A stretch of DNA of 64,000 bases from Bradyrhizobium canariense (GCF_900105125.1 NZ_LT629750.1:1488001-1552000); one strand, 5' to 3'. Counted from the first letter of the stretch, positions 24,853 through 33,067 are shown. Program-made: numbers and translations. Notes: generated from the letters alone by a model not told the origin.

Positions 24853-25336
24853 ACGACCAACAACACCGGAAATTGCACCCACGACAATCAAATGCGCGCA
24901 TTAACCTAACGGAATAACCCTACGGGCGGTCTGTGACGCGCTTCACAATTCGCTTCAATTTTTCTGGGTTGATTTTGCCGGGGCGCAAAGCCCGAGCTTT
25001 TTGACATCGACAGCCCCTGTCGTCCATCGACCTGACTGGGACACGACCGGGCAGTGCAATTAAGCCCAGATTTTTTTGAACCTTTTGCCCAATCCCTAGA
25101 CCCATTTGTGCTGGGGATTTAAGGGCCCAGTAGTTAGAGCAGCGCCACCTAGCGAATATATTCCGCTTAGGGGGCGCTGTTGTTTTCCGGGTTTGGATAC
25201 CTATGTCTTGAACGCGAAAGCTGGCGGCGACACGCCCTTGTAATCCCCAGACGCTGTCGGCCGAAAACCCCGCTCACCCCCAGGTGCGGGGTTTTCTTTT
25301 GCCGCCGATCGCTCAAGAATCCACGCCGCCAGTGCG
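24853..25336. other. Gene-free region with structured segments, possible small RNA
   Basis: 484 bases without a convincing protein gene. It contains an extended hairpin at 25140-25179 (CAGCGCC paired with GGCGCTG, with CCTA-GCG/CGC-TTAGG inside), followed by TTGTTTT. Further on is a strong intrinsic terminator at 25264-25299. A plus-strand non-coding RNA ending at one of these is plausible. Confidence 0.35.
25264..25299 (+). terminator. Rho-independent terminator
   Basis: Stem AAAACCCCGC / GCGGGGTTTT with a 12-base loop and a following CTTTT run. No plus-strand protein gene ends just upstream, so it may terminate a small RNA. On the minus strand it lies beyond the end of the GrlR-like gene (stop at 25337) and could serve that gene too. 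Confidence 0.75.
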
Positions 25337-25681
25337 TCAATCTACCAGTTTCTTTAAGGTCGCCCGAAAAGTCAGGCTGCGGGTCCCCACCAGCGTGGTG
25401 CCGAAAACCTCGGCGCGGTCGTCAGCAAACGTCCCTGAAAACCCGCTGTTGACTTCCTGCCCACCGAACAAGGGGCGAGCGAACGGGTCGGAAAAGCGCG
25501 TGTGCTGATTGGTGCTGAATTGCCCCTTCCAGGTTCCGTTGCCCACGGTGTAGGAGCCGACGGTCCAGAAATAGGGCCCTCCGCCGATCAGCACACCATC
25601 GCGCAGGATCATCACGCCACTGTCGCGGCCCTTCACCCCGTCAAGCATATAAGTGTGGATGGAGTAGAGCCCGTTCTTCAT
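25337..25681 (-). CDS. GrlR-like small regulatory protein
   Basis: 114 residues. The layout MKNGLYSIHTYMLDGVKGRD, VMILRDGVLIGGGPYFWTVG, TWKGQFSTNQHTRF and FRATLKKL matches the eight-stranded barrel of GrlR-like proteins as they occur in rhizobia. GrlR itself represses an activator of type III secretion in enteric bacteria, but no such genes are in this window, so the role here is unknown. Recognition is by pattern only. Confidence 0.55.
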   Translation of the reverse strand: MKNGLYSIHTYMLDGVKGRDSGVMILRDGVLIGGGPYFWTVGSYTVGNGTWKGQFSTNQHTRFSDPFARPLFGGQEVNSGFSGTFADDRAEVFGTTLVGTRSLTFRATLKKLVD

Positions 25682-25984
25682 GAATAAAGCCGCTCTCTAG
25701 GCCTTGCATGATACAGCCCGCCGCTGACAGCGTCGAGAAGTGCGTGATCGCTGGTCATCCTCGCATCAGCGGCGGAAGCAGCACCAGCCGCATACCGTCA
25801 CGGAACCGCTTTAACAAAACCGCGTCCTTTCGGACGAGGCATGTTTACGCACCGCCGACAGTGCGCATCTGTTCGCACCATAGGGCTATCTGATCAGATC
25901 CATTGTTAAATGGATCACAGGCCTTGCCGCACTCGTCTCCAATGCAGGCCGCGCTGTCGATTGCGCAGCACCTCGCACGTCCCG
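25682..25984. other. Intergenic, nothing recognised
   Basis: About 300 bases between two minus-strand genes. No open frame with a ribosome site, no tRNA-like fold and no strong hairpin were seen. Confidence 0.4.
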
Positions 25985-26176
25985 TCAGCAGCCGCTATAG
26001 CGGGGGTCGGGATTATCCAGTTGCTGGAGATAGGCCAGACCATAAGCGGTCAATTGCCGATCATCCCGTTTTCCGGTTGAGGTTAGAGTCTCGAGATAGC
26101 GGCTTATCTTCGCTCGGGTTTCCGCATCAAATTCGCGGCCATAGGCTTTCAAAATACTGTCCACAAGTTCGGTCAT
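25985..26176 (-). CDS. Small helical protein, unknown
   Basis: 63 residues from ATG 26176 after GAGGCG. Mostly helical: MTELVDSILKAYGREFDAET, then KISRYLETLTSTGK and LTAYGLAYLQQLDNPD. Soluble, no signal peptide. No family recognised. Confidence 0.55.
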   Translation of the reverse strand: MTELVDSILKAYGREFDAETRAKISRYLETLTSTGKRDDRQLTAYGLAYLQQLDNPDPRYSGC

Positions 26177-26705
26177 GGATACGCCTCGCACTGCAATAAC
26201 TGCAATGCAGCATCCCCTTCAGCGGCAGTCAATTCGGATTCCGGGTAACATGCCCTGCCTCTTATTGAGAGTTCCGCGGAATCCAGCCGGTAACCGGATC
26301 GGGTTCCGCGCTTTTCCAACAGCTACAGGCTCATATTTGAGCCGCCTTGAGGTCTCGACTCTGTGGCGGTGCGACAAATTAGCCCTTCGCGGGCACGTGA
26401 TTGGCACGTGATTTGGTCAGATGAGATTATCCAGCTGCCTTCATGGGCAACCCCAAGTGAACCCCGCCGCGGCGTCCCCCCACGCTACCTCGGCGGGGTT
26501 TTTGTTTGCCGGGGTCACACGCCGGACAAGCGGCCAATCTTGGTTTCTCAGGAGAAAGCTTCACTCACCAGGTGAGGCTTTCGCTAGCTGTGCTCTCTTA
26601 TAAAAATTTGTCCGCGTCGACCGCATGGACGGTCGCCTGCCAATAGCTCTCGCCAGATTGGGTCTCGGGGGCGGAACAGCGCAAGCGCGGCGCCGTTAAT
26701 TCCCC
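26177..26705. other. Long intergenic region with a terminator
   Basis: 529 bases with no gene I can support. It holds a near-tandem repeat GGCACGTGATT (about 26391-26415) and a strong intrinsic terminator at 26460-26507. The right part, close to 26577-26705, is the upstream region of the small operon that follows. Confidence 0.4.
26460..26507 (+). terminator. Rho-independent terminator
   Basis: A ten-base stem AACCCCGCCG / CGGCGGGGTT encloses a 21-base loop and is followed by TTTGTTT. No plus-strand protein gene ends within 250 bases upstream, so the transcript it ends is unknown. Confidence 0.7.
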
Positions 26706-26864
26706 ATGAGCAAGACGACAAAAGCCTTCAAGAAGCAGGCGGCCAAGTCCCAGTTGGTTGCCCAGCGGGCAACCAGCCCTCTTGTCGCTCGGCAGATGAT
26801 GACCTTGGCAGAGGCCTTTCGGGCCCAGGCCGCCGTGCTGAAGAAAAACAAAAAGAAGAAATGA
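26706..26864 (+). CDS. Small Lys-rich helical protein
   Basis: 52 residues: a basic N-terminus (SKTTKAFKKQAAKSQ), a helix (RQMMTLAEAFRAQAAVL) and a poly-Lys/Asn tail. It ends one base before the next ATG, so the two form an operon. The positive charge suggests nucleic-acid or ribosome binding, but this is a guess. Confidence 0.55.
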   Translation: MSKTTKAFKKQAAKSQLVAQRATSPLVARQMMTLAEAFRAQAAVLKKNKKKK

Positions 26865-26865
26865 A

Positions 26866-27090
26866 ATGCCCTATTCCGTGAGCGGCACCGACGTCCGAGG
26901 CGTCAGCACTGTCAACCGCAAAACGCCCGAACTCGCGCTCAGGAAAGCCAGAGAGTTGTCCAAGCGCGGATGCTACGACATCCGGATAACCACGCCCGAA
27001 GGCCGGATCTACCATTCGTCCGAGTTCGCAGATCTTCCGAGAACGCCGGTCACGAGGCGATCTTCTCCGAGGCAATTGCCCACCTCATAG
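26866..27090 (+). CDS. Small soluble protein, unknown
   Basis: 74 residues from ATG 26866, directly after the previous stop. A beta-alpha-beta-like pattern (PYSVSGTDVRGVSTV; PELALRKARELSKRGCYDIR; ITTPEGRIYHSSEF) resembles short rhizobial proteins of unknown function. The last 15 residues are basic and low in structure. Confidence 0.55.
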   Translation: MPYSVSGTDVRGVSTVNRKTPELALRKARELSKRGCYDIRITTPEGRIYHSSEFADLPRTPVTRRSSPRQLPTS

Positions 27091-27206
27091 CTGGCGTTTC
27101 GTTGGGTGCCTGTCTTGAAGAGCCGACGCATCGCAGCCTTGGCTTGAGCCGTTAGCTGGCGTCACGCACCTTGCAGCAAGGCACACAGCCAAGCTCAGAC
27201 CACGCC

Positions 27207-27449
27207 CTATCGCGGTGGCCCTCGCACATCCAACCGATCCCGAACCAGATGAGACAATGAGGGATCATGGGATTTCCGGAGATGAACGCGTAGCTGCCTG
27301 AAAAACCGGATCACCCCTCGAAAGGTGAGGTCCACCACGACCTCATGGTGTTTCATGCCCTTCCCGCCCTTCACCGGACCGAGGTCCCGCATGAAGCAAT
27401 AATGGCCATCGCTCATTCGAGCCAGGCGGCAGTTGTCGAAATATCCCAT
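27207..27449 (-). CDS. Small soluble protein, unknown
   Basis: 80 residues from ATG 27449. The N-terminal half has beta-like stretches (YFDNCRLARMSDGHYCFMRD), the rest is basic (RGVIRFFRQLRVHLRKSHD). No domain recognised; moderate support from codon pattern only. Confidence 0.45.
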   Translation of the reverse strand: MGYFDNCRLARMSDGHYCFMRDLGPVKGGKGMKHHEVVVDLTFRGVIRFFRQLRVHLRKSHDPSLSHLVRDRLDVRGPPR

Positions 27450-27878
27450 GCCTCGCAGGATGCACTAGCCCGCGATTCCGTCAAATCTTGACGGCCCAGA
27501 ATCTCAAGCACAGGTGCGCCGCGCGATATGGATCAGCGTCACATCGATTCTTCAGAGAGGTGACGCTCACGGCTACGAACCTGGAAATGCAAGGTCTGAA
27601 GATCCGGGCCGCGGCCGTCGCTCCGATCGTTGCGAACGGTCGCGATCGTCGTGTCGCGTACACTTTGCCGTTGACGAAATGCCGACGTCGAACCGGCCGA
27701 TGCTCTCTTCATTGAAATGATGGGGCGCCCTGCTCAAAAAACCTTGAGCCGAAGAACGCAACGGGCACAGAAGCGCAGCGATCGGCGCACAACCCCTGCC
27801 CTCCGCTGCTTTTTACTGCTATTCAGTGCCTGCCCGAACCCAAGGCAAAATCTCCAAACGTTCAAGGGAGCAAGAAAC
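27450..27878. other. Intergenic region before the VOC gene
   Basis: About 430 bases. Several overlapping open frames exist (for example 27488-27715 on plus and 27481-27663 on minus) but none has a ribosome site plus a recognisable product. Nothing else is seen. Confidence 0.4.
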
Positions 27879-28328
27879 ATGCGTTATCTCCACACGATGC
27901 TGCGCGTTCGCAATCTCGATGCCGCGCTGAAATTCTATCAGGACGCCCTGGGATTGAAGGAGGTCCGCCGTGTCGACAACGACAAGGCAAAATTCACGCT
28001 GGTGTTTCTGTGTGCGGCCGAAGATGAGGGCCTGCTCAAACAGTCCAAGGGACGCGGCGCGCCGCTGGTCGAGCTCACCTACAATTGGGATGAGGAGAAA
28101 TACGGCGAAGATCGCTATTTCGGCCACCTCGCCTATGAGGTCGACGATATCTATGCGACCTGCGATCGCCTGATGAAGCTCGGCATCACCATCAATCGCC
28201 CGCCACGCGACGGCCAGATGGCGTTCGTGCGCTCGCCGGATCTGCACTCGATCGAGCTGTTGCAGAAGGGCGATGCGAAGCCGCCGGCGGAGCCCTGGAC
28301 TTCGATGCCCAACACCGGGCACTGGTAA
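27879..28328 (+). CDS. VOC-family protein, lactoylglutathione lyase-like
   Basis: 149 residues from ATG 27879, preceded by GGGAG; an open frame extends upstream to 27717 but lacks signal. It contains two beta-alpha-beta-beta-beta modules of the vicinal oxygen chelate fold. The first is YLHTMLRVRNLDAALKFYQD and ALGLKEVRR, then GAPLVELTYNW; the second is FGHLAYEVDDIYATCDRL and AFVRSPDLHSIELLQ. The metal ligands expected in glyoxalase I (His near residue 5, Glu in LVELTYNW, His in FGHLAYEV, Glu in SIELLQ) are present. It probably detoxifies methylglyoxal as its glutathione hemithioacetal. An adjacent glutathione transferase gene fits such a context. Confidence 0.85.
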   Translation: MRYLHTMLRVRNLDAALKFYQDALGLKEVRRVDNDKAKFTLVFLCAAEDEGLLKQSKGRGAPLVELTYNWDEEKYGEDRYFGHLAYEVDDIYATCDRLMKLGITINRPPRDGQMAFVRSPDLHSIELLQKGDAKPPAEPWTSMPNTGHW

Positions 28329-28409
28329 ATCCTCTTTACGTTCGTATTGCCGGAACAAGCCGTTCTCTTGCGCGTTCTCCTTCCGACTGAGGGATGCAAG
28401 GAGGCGAAC

Positions 28410-28490
28410 ATGGGACGAGGAATTCTGCTCTGGCTGCTCGGCGTGCCGATACCGGTGATTATCTTGTTGTGGTTGTTCTTCGGCCGCTGA
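28410..28490 (+). CDS. Microprotein with one membrane helix
   Basis: 26 residues: MGRGILLWLLGVPIPVIILL followed by WLFFGR. It has an excellent ribosome site (AAGGAGG) six bases before the ATG and is closely followed by a terminator at 28517, so it is very likely expressed. Pro-Ile-Pro in the helix is notable. Similar tiny proteins are widespread in alphaproteobacteria as I recall; function unknown. Confidence 0.65.
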   Translation: MGRGILLWLLGVPIPVIILLWLFFGR

Positions 28491-28516
28491 TGATCGCCAT
28501 CTCGGCGGTTATCGCA

Positions 28517-28555
28517 AATCAGGCTCCGTCGCGATCCGGCGGGGCCTGATTTTTT
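28517..28555 (+). terminator. Rho-independent terminator
   Basis: Stem AATCAGGC / GCCTGATT with inner pairing and a TTTTTT run, 26 bases after the microprotein stop. Confidence 0.85.
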
Positions 28556-28695
28556 AAGAGCACCTTTTTTAATTTTAAGAGCACTGCTTTTTGAGACGAT
28601 CGCTGTCGAAATTCCGCATGCGACGCGCGCTTTTTCGCTGATATTCCGCTATGACCCGGACAGCGGAATCGAAGGGATGATCAGGAGAAAAATGC

Positions 28696-29340
28696 GTGCC
28701 GGACGATAAGGGACAAATCACGATTTGGGGCCGGGCCAACTCGGTCAATGTTCAGAAAGTGCTGTGGTGCTTGCGCGAGCTCGACCTCGCTTACGAGCGG
28801 ATCGATGCCGGCATGGCGTTCGGCCGCAATCACGAGCCCGAATACCTCGCGATGAATCCCAACGCTCGCGTGCCGACCCTGGTGGACGGCGATTTCGTGC
28901 TCTGGGAATCCAATTCGGTCATGCGGTATCTGGCGCTCGCCTACCGCCAGGACTCGCCAATTTATCCGCAAGCGCCGAAACGGCGCGCCGCCGTCGACCG
29001 GTGGCTCGACTGGACGCTCTCCACGGTGCAACCGGTCGATCGTCCGGTGTTCTGGGCGCTGGTACGAACGCCGGCCGAGCAGCGGGACATGGTGGCGATT
29101 CAGAAGGACGTCGATGCCGAAGCGGTTGTGTGGCAGGTCGCCGATGCGCAGCTGGCAACGCGACGTTTCATCGAAGGCGATGATTTCACGCTGGCCGATA
29201 TCGCGATCGGCGCTTACGCCCGCCGCTGGCTTGGCGTGCAAGGCGTCAGCAAACCGGCGCTGCCGCATCTCGAGCGCTGGTTTGCGCAATTGGCCGACCG
29301 TCCGGGCTTTCAGCAATTCGTCGCGCCGCCGATGTCGTAG
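28696..29340 (+). CDS. Glutathione S-transferase family protein
   Basis: 214 residues from GTG 28696, eight bases after AGGAGA. The N-terminal thioredoxin-like domain contains ITIWGRANSVNVQKVLWCL, the cis-Pro motif ARVPTLVDGDFVLWESNSV and the Ser of ESNSVMRYL. The helical C-terminal domain ends with the N-capping motif FTLADIAIGAYARRW. The gene follows the glyoxalase-like gene, so both may act in glutathione-dependent detoxification. Substrate not predictable. Confidence 0.88.
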   Translation: MPDDKGQITIWGRANSVNVQKVLWCLRELDLAYERIDAGMAFGRNHEPEYLAMNPNARVPTLVDGDFVLWESNSVMRYLALAYRQDSPIYPQAPKRRAAVDRWLDWTLSTVQPVDRPVFWALVRTPAEQRDMVAIQKDVDAEAVVWQVADAQLATRRFIEGDDFTLADIAIGAYARRWLGVQGVSKPALPHLERWFAQLADRPGFQQFVAPPMS

Positions 29341-29364
29341 CGTGGCATCGGCTGATGCGTGCAG

Positions 29365-29517
29365 TTAAAAGCCGCGCCGCTCGAACAGCAGAACGCAGAT
29401 GATGACGACCAGCGTGATGGCGGTTACCGCCAGCCGCGCGGTCCAGCTCATTCCGCGGCCGATCCACCACAGCATCGCACAGCACATCACGACGGGGACG
29501 ATGATCTCTGGTCGCAA
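29365..29517 (-). CDS. Small two-helix membrane protein
   Basis: 50 residues from TTG 29517, with GGAG upstream. Two hydrophobic helices (EIIVPVVMCCAMLWWIG; LAVTAITLVVIICVLLF) are joined by a short Arg/Ser loop, with a basic end ERRGF. It follows the porin-fragment-like gene by 21 bases on the same strand. The TTG start makes the exact N-terminus uncertain. Confidence 0.5.
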   Translation of the reverse strand: MRPEIIVPVVMCCAMLWWIGRGMSWTARLAVTAITLVVIICVLLFERRGF

Positions 29518-29538
29518 TGGCGTTCGCTCTCCAGCCGT

Positions 29539-29790
29539 TCAGCGCGGCCCCATGGAGCCGCCGGCTTCGATGCTCACGGCACCCCCGACCTTCACGCAGG
29601 TGTCGGTGCCGTCGACTTTCACGAATCCCGGACCGAACGCGGCGCAGGAATTGGCAGCGCCCGCGCCTTTTACCGGGAGCAGTTTGCCCGGGGGGACGGC
29701 GTTGTCGGATTTCGCACGACGGGGCGGATCAGCCAAAGCCATCGAGGCGGACAAGGTCGCAACCAGCACGGCGAGGAAGATGGTTCGCAT
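29539..29790 (-). CDS. Short exported protein with a porin N-terminal motif
   Basis: 83 residues from ATG 29790. The signal peptide (MRTIFLAVLVATLSASMALA) is followed by a Pro/Lys-rich linker and the motif CAAFGPGFVKVDGTDTCVKV. The two cysteines and GTDTC-x-(K/R)-(V/I)-G-G are hallmarks of the start of rhizobial Porin_2 proteins. Here it stops after about 20 more residues without any barrel. It is either a decayed porin fragment or a genuine small periplasmic protein using the same disulfide loop. The intact signal and neighbours argue for the latter. Confidence 0.65.
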   Translation of the reverse strand: MRTIFLAVLVATLSASMALADPPRRAKSDNAVPPGKLLPVKGAGAANSCAAFGPGFVKVDGTDTCVKVGGAVSIEAGGSMGPR

Positions 29791-29822
29791 CGCGCCTGTT
29801 TATCGCGTGCGACCTGATTTTG

Positions 29823-30080
29823 CTACTGGACGAACTTGACGCCCAGCGACTTTCCCTGGCGCCAGACCACTTCGCATCTGCGTCCTGTTCTGGCGTCGCG
29901 CGAAAATGCCAGCCGCAATTGGCTCGACAGTGCACTGCCATCATCGACCGTGATCTTGGCGCCCGAACTCGACATATCCTGCACCACGCATGGGCGAGCC
30001 GCAAAACCGCCATCGAGGGTGATCCAGCCGGACTGGCGCAGCGATTTGCGCGCCTCCCGTTTCCTGTTTGCTGCGGCCAT
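29823..30080 (-). CDS. PilZ-domain protein
   Basis: 85 residues. The sequence has RKSLRQSGWITLDGG near the N-terminus and VVQDMSSSGAKITVD, corresponding to the RxxxR and (D/N)xSxxG motifs that bind cyclic di-GMP. The remaining strands (SQLRLAFSRDARTGRRCEVV) complete a small PilZ barrel. The RxxxR spacing (RKSLR) is intact. It is a stand-alone domain. It starts the minus-strand group of three small genes. Confidence 0.8.
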   Translation of the reverse strand: MAAANRKREARKSLRQSGWITLDGGFAARPCVVQDMSSSGAKITVDDGSALSSQLRLAFSRDARTGRRCEVVWRQGKSLGVKFVQ

Positions 30081-30273
30081 TTTGAGTACTCCTGACCCCC
30101 CCCCTTTACCGCCGCCCTACTTTAAAAATCGTTGCAACGGGCATGGAATCATGAGGCTATTTTCGGTATTGGAACGCGCCGATTCATCCCCAAAAGCCGG
30201 TTTCCGATGACTTGCGAGGCCGCGCAAAGGCCACTATACGTTTGCCCGGCCGTGGCCAGCGGCCAATGGTCTA

Positions 30274-30348
30274 GCTCCCTTCGTCTATCGGTTAGGACGC
30301 CACCCTTTCACGGTGGAGAGAGCGGTTCGATTCCGCTAGGGAGCGCCA
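30274..30348 (+). tRNA. tRNA-Glu (anticodon TTC)
   Basis: A 75-nt gene with encoded CCA. Acceptor GCTCCCT pairs with AGGGAGC; the D-arm is followed by the anticodon stem CCACC/GGTGG around loop CTTTCAC, giving TTC. The T-arm holds GTTCGATTC. Complete and canonical. Confidence 0.95.
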
Positions 30349-30766
30349 GCGCTCTAAACGGTCATTGATTTTACACAATAAAATCGGTCTCAGTGGTTCA
30401 CTTTCGAGAACGTCTGTTCCGGTGAACACATCGACGGATTTAGACTTCCGTCTCGGGTGTTCGGCTGGCGTTTTGGCCTCGCCCTCACACATCGGTCGCG
30501 CTTGGATACCTGCGGGAATGCGTGTTCTGGGAATCGCGCCGGTTTGCGCTGCAGTGGGCAACCCGTAGCGGCTCGGCATTTCAGCGAAGGCGCGAAGCCG
30601 AAGGGCTGATCTTCAACTCCCTGCAGGGAGGCTCCTCGCGCCTACTTCCTCGCAACCTCAGCGGATCGTCCTATCACAATTTCAACCGCAGTGACATTTC
30701 TGCTACAGCGCGGACTCATAACAAAGTGCACATCTAAGTTGCAACTTATTGCTGGGGACACTTTTT
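30349..30766. other. Intergenic region after tRNA-Glu
   Basis: About 420 bases. No duplicated tRNA end was noticed, so there is no sign of an island here. The part close to 30700-30766 should hold the promoter of the outer-membrane protein gene. Nothing else recognised. Confidence 0.4.
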
Positions 30767-31474
30767 ATGAAAAACCTCTTTCTCGCATCCGTCGCGATCG
30801 TAGCGATTTCTACGGCCGCTTCGGCCGCCGATCTTGCGCCCTATACGAAGGCACCGGCACCGATCATCAACCCGGGCGTGAATTGGTCGGGTTTCTATAT
30901 CGGAGCCATGGGTGGCTACGGCTGGTCCGATCACGTGCGCGCTTCGATTGGCGGCCTGACGGCGACCGGCTCAACCAACGACATCAATGGCGGCTTCGGC
31001 GGCGGCACGATCGGTTACAACTGGCAAATGAGCCAATGGGTATTCGGCCTCGAAGCCGATGCCGCAGGCGCCGATATTTCCGACTCCGATACTGCACTCG
31101 GAGTCACCCTCACGGAAAAAGTTGACGCTTTTGGCAGCGCTACCGGCCGAATTGGCTACGCGGTAGGGCCGGCGCTGTTCTACGCGAAAGGCGGCTACGC
31201 CTGGGCAGACAACAAGATCTCGGCCTCAGCCGTCGGTTTCGGCACCGTCTTTTCCGAAAGCCATTTCCATTCGGGTTGGACCGTTGGCGGCGGCCTGGAA
31301 TATATGTTTGCGCCCAACTGGTCAGGCAAAGTCGAATACATGTACGCCGACTATAGCAATGAAACCTATCTCGGCGCCTTCGTTCCTGGTGGGATCGGTT
31401 TCGGAGCTGCATTCCATACCGTCAAGGCCGGGATCAACTATCACTTTGGCGGCCCGGTCGTGGCTCGGTACTGA
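30767..31474 (+). CDS. Outer-membrane beta-barrel protein, Omp25/Omp31-like
   Basis: 235 residues from ATG 30767. The signal peptide MKNLFLASVAIVAISTAASA is followed by DLAPYTKAPAPIINPGVNWS and GFYIGAMGGYGWSD, the standard family opening. The last strands (LEYMFAPNWSGKVEYMYADY and AGINYHFGGPVVARY) match the family end, with a terminal aromatic residue. It is a paralogue of the gene at 4959-5723 and ends at a clear terminator. Confidence 0.9.
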   Translation: MKNLFLASVAIVAISTAASAADLAPYTKAPAPIINPGVNWSGFYIGAMGGYGWSDHVRASIGGLTATGSTNDINGGFGGGTIGYNWQMSQWVFGLEADAAGADISDSDTALGVTLTEKVDAFGSATGRIGYAVGPALFYAKGGYAWADNKISASAVGFGTVFSESHFHSGWTVGGGLEYMFAPNWSGKVEYMYADYSNETYLGAFVPGGIGFGAAFHTVKAGINYHFGGPVVARY

Positions 31475-31503
31475 TCTCTAAATTCAAAGTGCGTCTAAGA
31501 CTT

Positions 31504-31530
31504 AGCCCCGGCACCGCACGGGGCTTTTTC
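31504..31530 (+). terminator. Rho-independent terminator
   Basis: AGCCCCG / CGGGGCT stem with a loop of about eight bases and TTTTTC tail, 30 bases after the outer-membrane protein stop. Confidence 0.85.
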
Positions 31531-31711
31531 TTGAAGAGCGCGGTGGGAACGACCCAAGGACGCGTCCTCTCTAACGCGTATCAGCCTATGGCCGACTCAG
31601 CACGAGAGTTCCATTGTAACAAAAATTGAGTGTATAATTCTAAATTGTGACTTGATCTTTATCTCTCATTTCAATCGCACGTTTTCTAGCGAGCCGAATG
31701 GGTAAGAAGCG

Positions 31712-31888
31712 ATGACTGATCAACAGTTAGCTCTTCAGGCCGTCCGCGAAGCACAATGCATTTTGGAAGAATATCTTGAGCCGCGCCCCCACGACAATGA
31801 GCGCCTCCTCGACAAGTTGGTGGAAGTGCTCGATCGGCCTGATTTGGTCGTCGCCGTAAGTCGATGGCAGCGCCACGGTAGTCCTTAG
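31712..31888 (+). CDS. Small helical protein
   Basis: 58 residues from ATG 31712: an acidic, helical protein (QQLALQAVREAQCILEEYLE; NERLLDKLVEVLDRPDLVVA). Soluble, no signal. It ends 11 bases before the next start and is probably co-transcribed. Similar short proteins are common in rhizobia; function unknown. Confidence 0.6.
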   Translation: MTDQQLALQAVREAQCILEEYLEPRPHDNERLLDKLVEVLDRPDLVVAVSRWQRHGSP

Positions 31889-31899
31889 GTGCTCCAACG

Positions 31900-32253
31900 A
31901 TGAAGCGCATTCCATTGATCACTTTTGCCGGTTACCTCGCGACGTCCTTATCAATCGGGGCGCCAACTGCGCACGCGAAACAACGATGCAGTGCCGAGAT
32001 GCCACCAAATTCTCACGCGTATTGGTCTTGGCGTCTCATCGACGGGCGAAAATGCTGGTACGAAGGAAAACGCATGGTTTCGAAATCATTGTTGGAGTGG
32101 CCTGCGCCGGCTTCAAAGCAACCGGATTCCGATACAGAACTTGTCAGCATGCACACAGGCAAACCTGGCAATCCGTTAGATTCACAGGCGTGGGCACCGA
32201 CTGACGCGGATACTTTCGACGCGCGGTGGCGCGCCAGAGTGGAGCAGCATTAG
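31900..32253 (+). CDS. Small exported protein with WSWRLIDGRKCWYEG motif
   Basis: 117 residues. Signal peptide MKRIPLITFAGYLATSLSIG, cleaved near AHA-KQ. The central motif AYWSWRLIDGRKCWYEG resembles a Trp/Cys motif I associate with small rhizobial exported proteins, with a partner Cys (QRCSAEMPP) for a disulfide. The C-terminal part is polar. Function unknown. Confidence 0.65.
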   Translation: MKRIPLITFAGYLATSLSIGAPTAHAKQRCSAEMPPNSHAYWSWRLIDGRKCWYEGKRMVSKSLLEWPAPASKQPDSDTELVSMHTGKPGNPLDSQAWAPTDADTFDARWRARVEQH

Positions 32254-32605
32254 GCGTTTGGTCATCCCGACCTGCGATTTTGTCGATTCCCCAATCCATT
32301 GTCTGGAAAACCGGCTGCATCGGTACTCCCAAAACGGGAAAAAGCCGCTCGAAGGCGGCTGGTGGGCTGTTCGCTATGGGGGCGCTGCGATCAAGAGACA
32401 AATAAGTTGATCGCAGTCAGCCCCTAACTTTTGCTTCTTCCTTCTCGTCTGCAAACGCTCCCTTGAAGGGCGCGCGATCTCCGCGTCTCCGTCAGCTCGA
32501 TCGCCTGGATTGGCGGCCTAGACTAGCGAGTGGGATCGATATGCTGCTGGAAGGAGCCGTCTGCCTTCGGGTTGACAGCGCTGTAAATCGACGCAAACCT
32601 TCTTC
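32254..32605. other. Intergenic region with one minus-strand hairpin
   Basis: 352 bases without a gene. At 32341-32360 the sequence AGCCGC-TCGAAG-GCGGCT forms a hairpin; on the minus strand it is followed by a T-run, so it looks like a minus-strand terminator, but no minus-strand gene lies upstream of it. Confidence 0.35.
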
Positions 32606-33067
32606 GTGGACATCGAACTGAAATTTGAAGCGGATATCCACGCGAGCACCAATCGGGTTTTCTCGCTCCTCGCTGACCTGCGCGATTATGATCGCTGGCT
32701 TCCGAAATCCTCCGCGTTCCACGGTACGGTTGCGATCTCGGAAGGGCCGATGGCCGTCGGCACGACATATGTAGAGCCCGGGCCTTTCGGCACGAGGCAT
32801 GGCACGGTCGCTATCATGGATCGCTCGACACGGCTGGCGTTCGAGCAGCCGATGACGTTGAGACCCCGTGCGCTGGGAGTGATCGGCATAAAACTCCTCC
32901 ACACGCTGACACCTGATGGTTCTTCTGTTCACCTTGTGCGAGAGCTCACGCTCTCACCTCAGGGACCGATAAAGTTGGCCATGCCATTCGTCGAGAGGAT
33001 GTTTCGGGTCGAGAACGAGAGAATGATGCAGACGCTTAAAACTTACGCCGAAGCGAACCCGGCCTGA
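32606..33067 (+). CDS. SRPBCC-family (START-like) protein
   Basis: 153 residues from GTG 32606. The pattern fits the helix-grip fold: ELKFEADIHASTNRVFSLLA, DLRDYDRWLP, a central strand set (VGTTYVEPGPFGTRHGTVAI, HLVRELTLSPQGPIK) and the long C-terminal helix MPFVERMFRVENERMMQTLK. Members bind hydrophobic ligands or act as cyclases or coenzyme carriers; no specific ligand can be inferred. Stands alone. Confidence 0.8.
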   Translation: MDIELKFEADIHASTNRVFSLLADLRDYDRWLPKSSAFHGTVAISEGPMAVGTTYVEPGPFGTRHGTVAIMDRSTRLAFEQPMTLRPRALGVIGIKLLHTLTPDGSSVHLVRELTLSPQGPIKLAMPFVERMFRVENERMMQTLKTYAEANPA

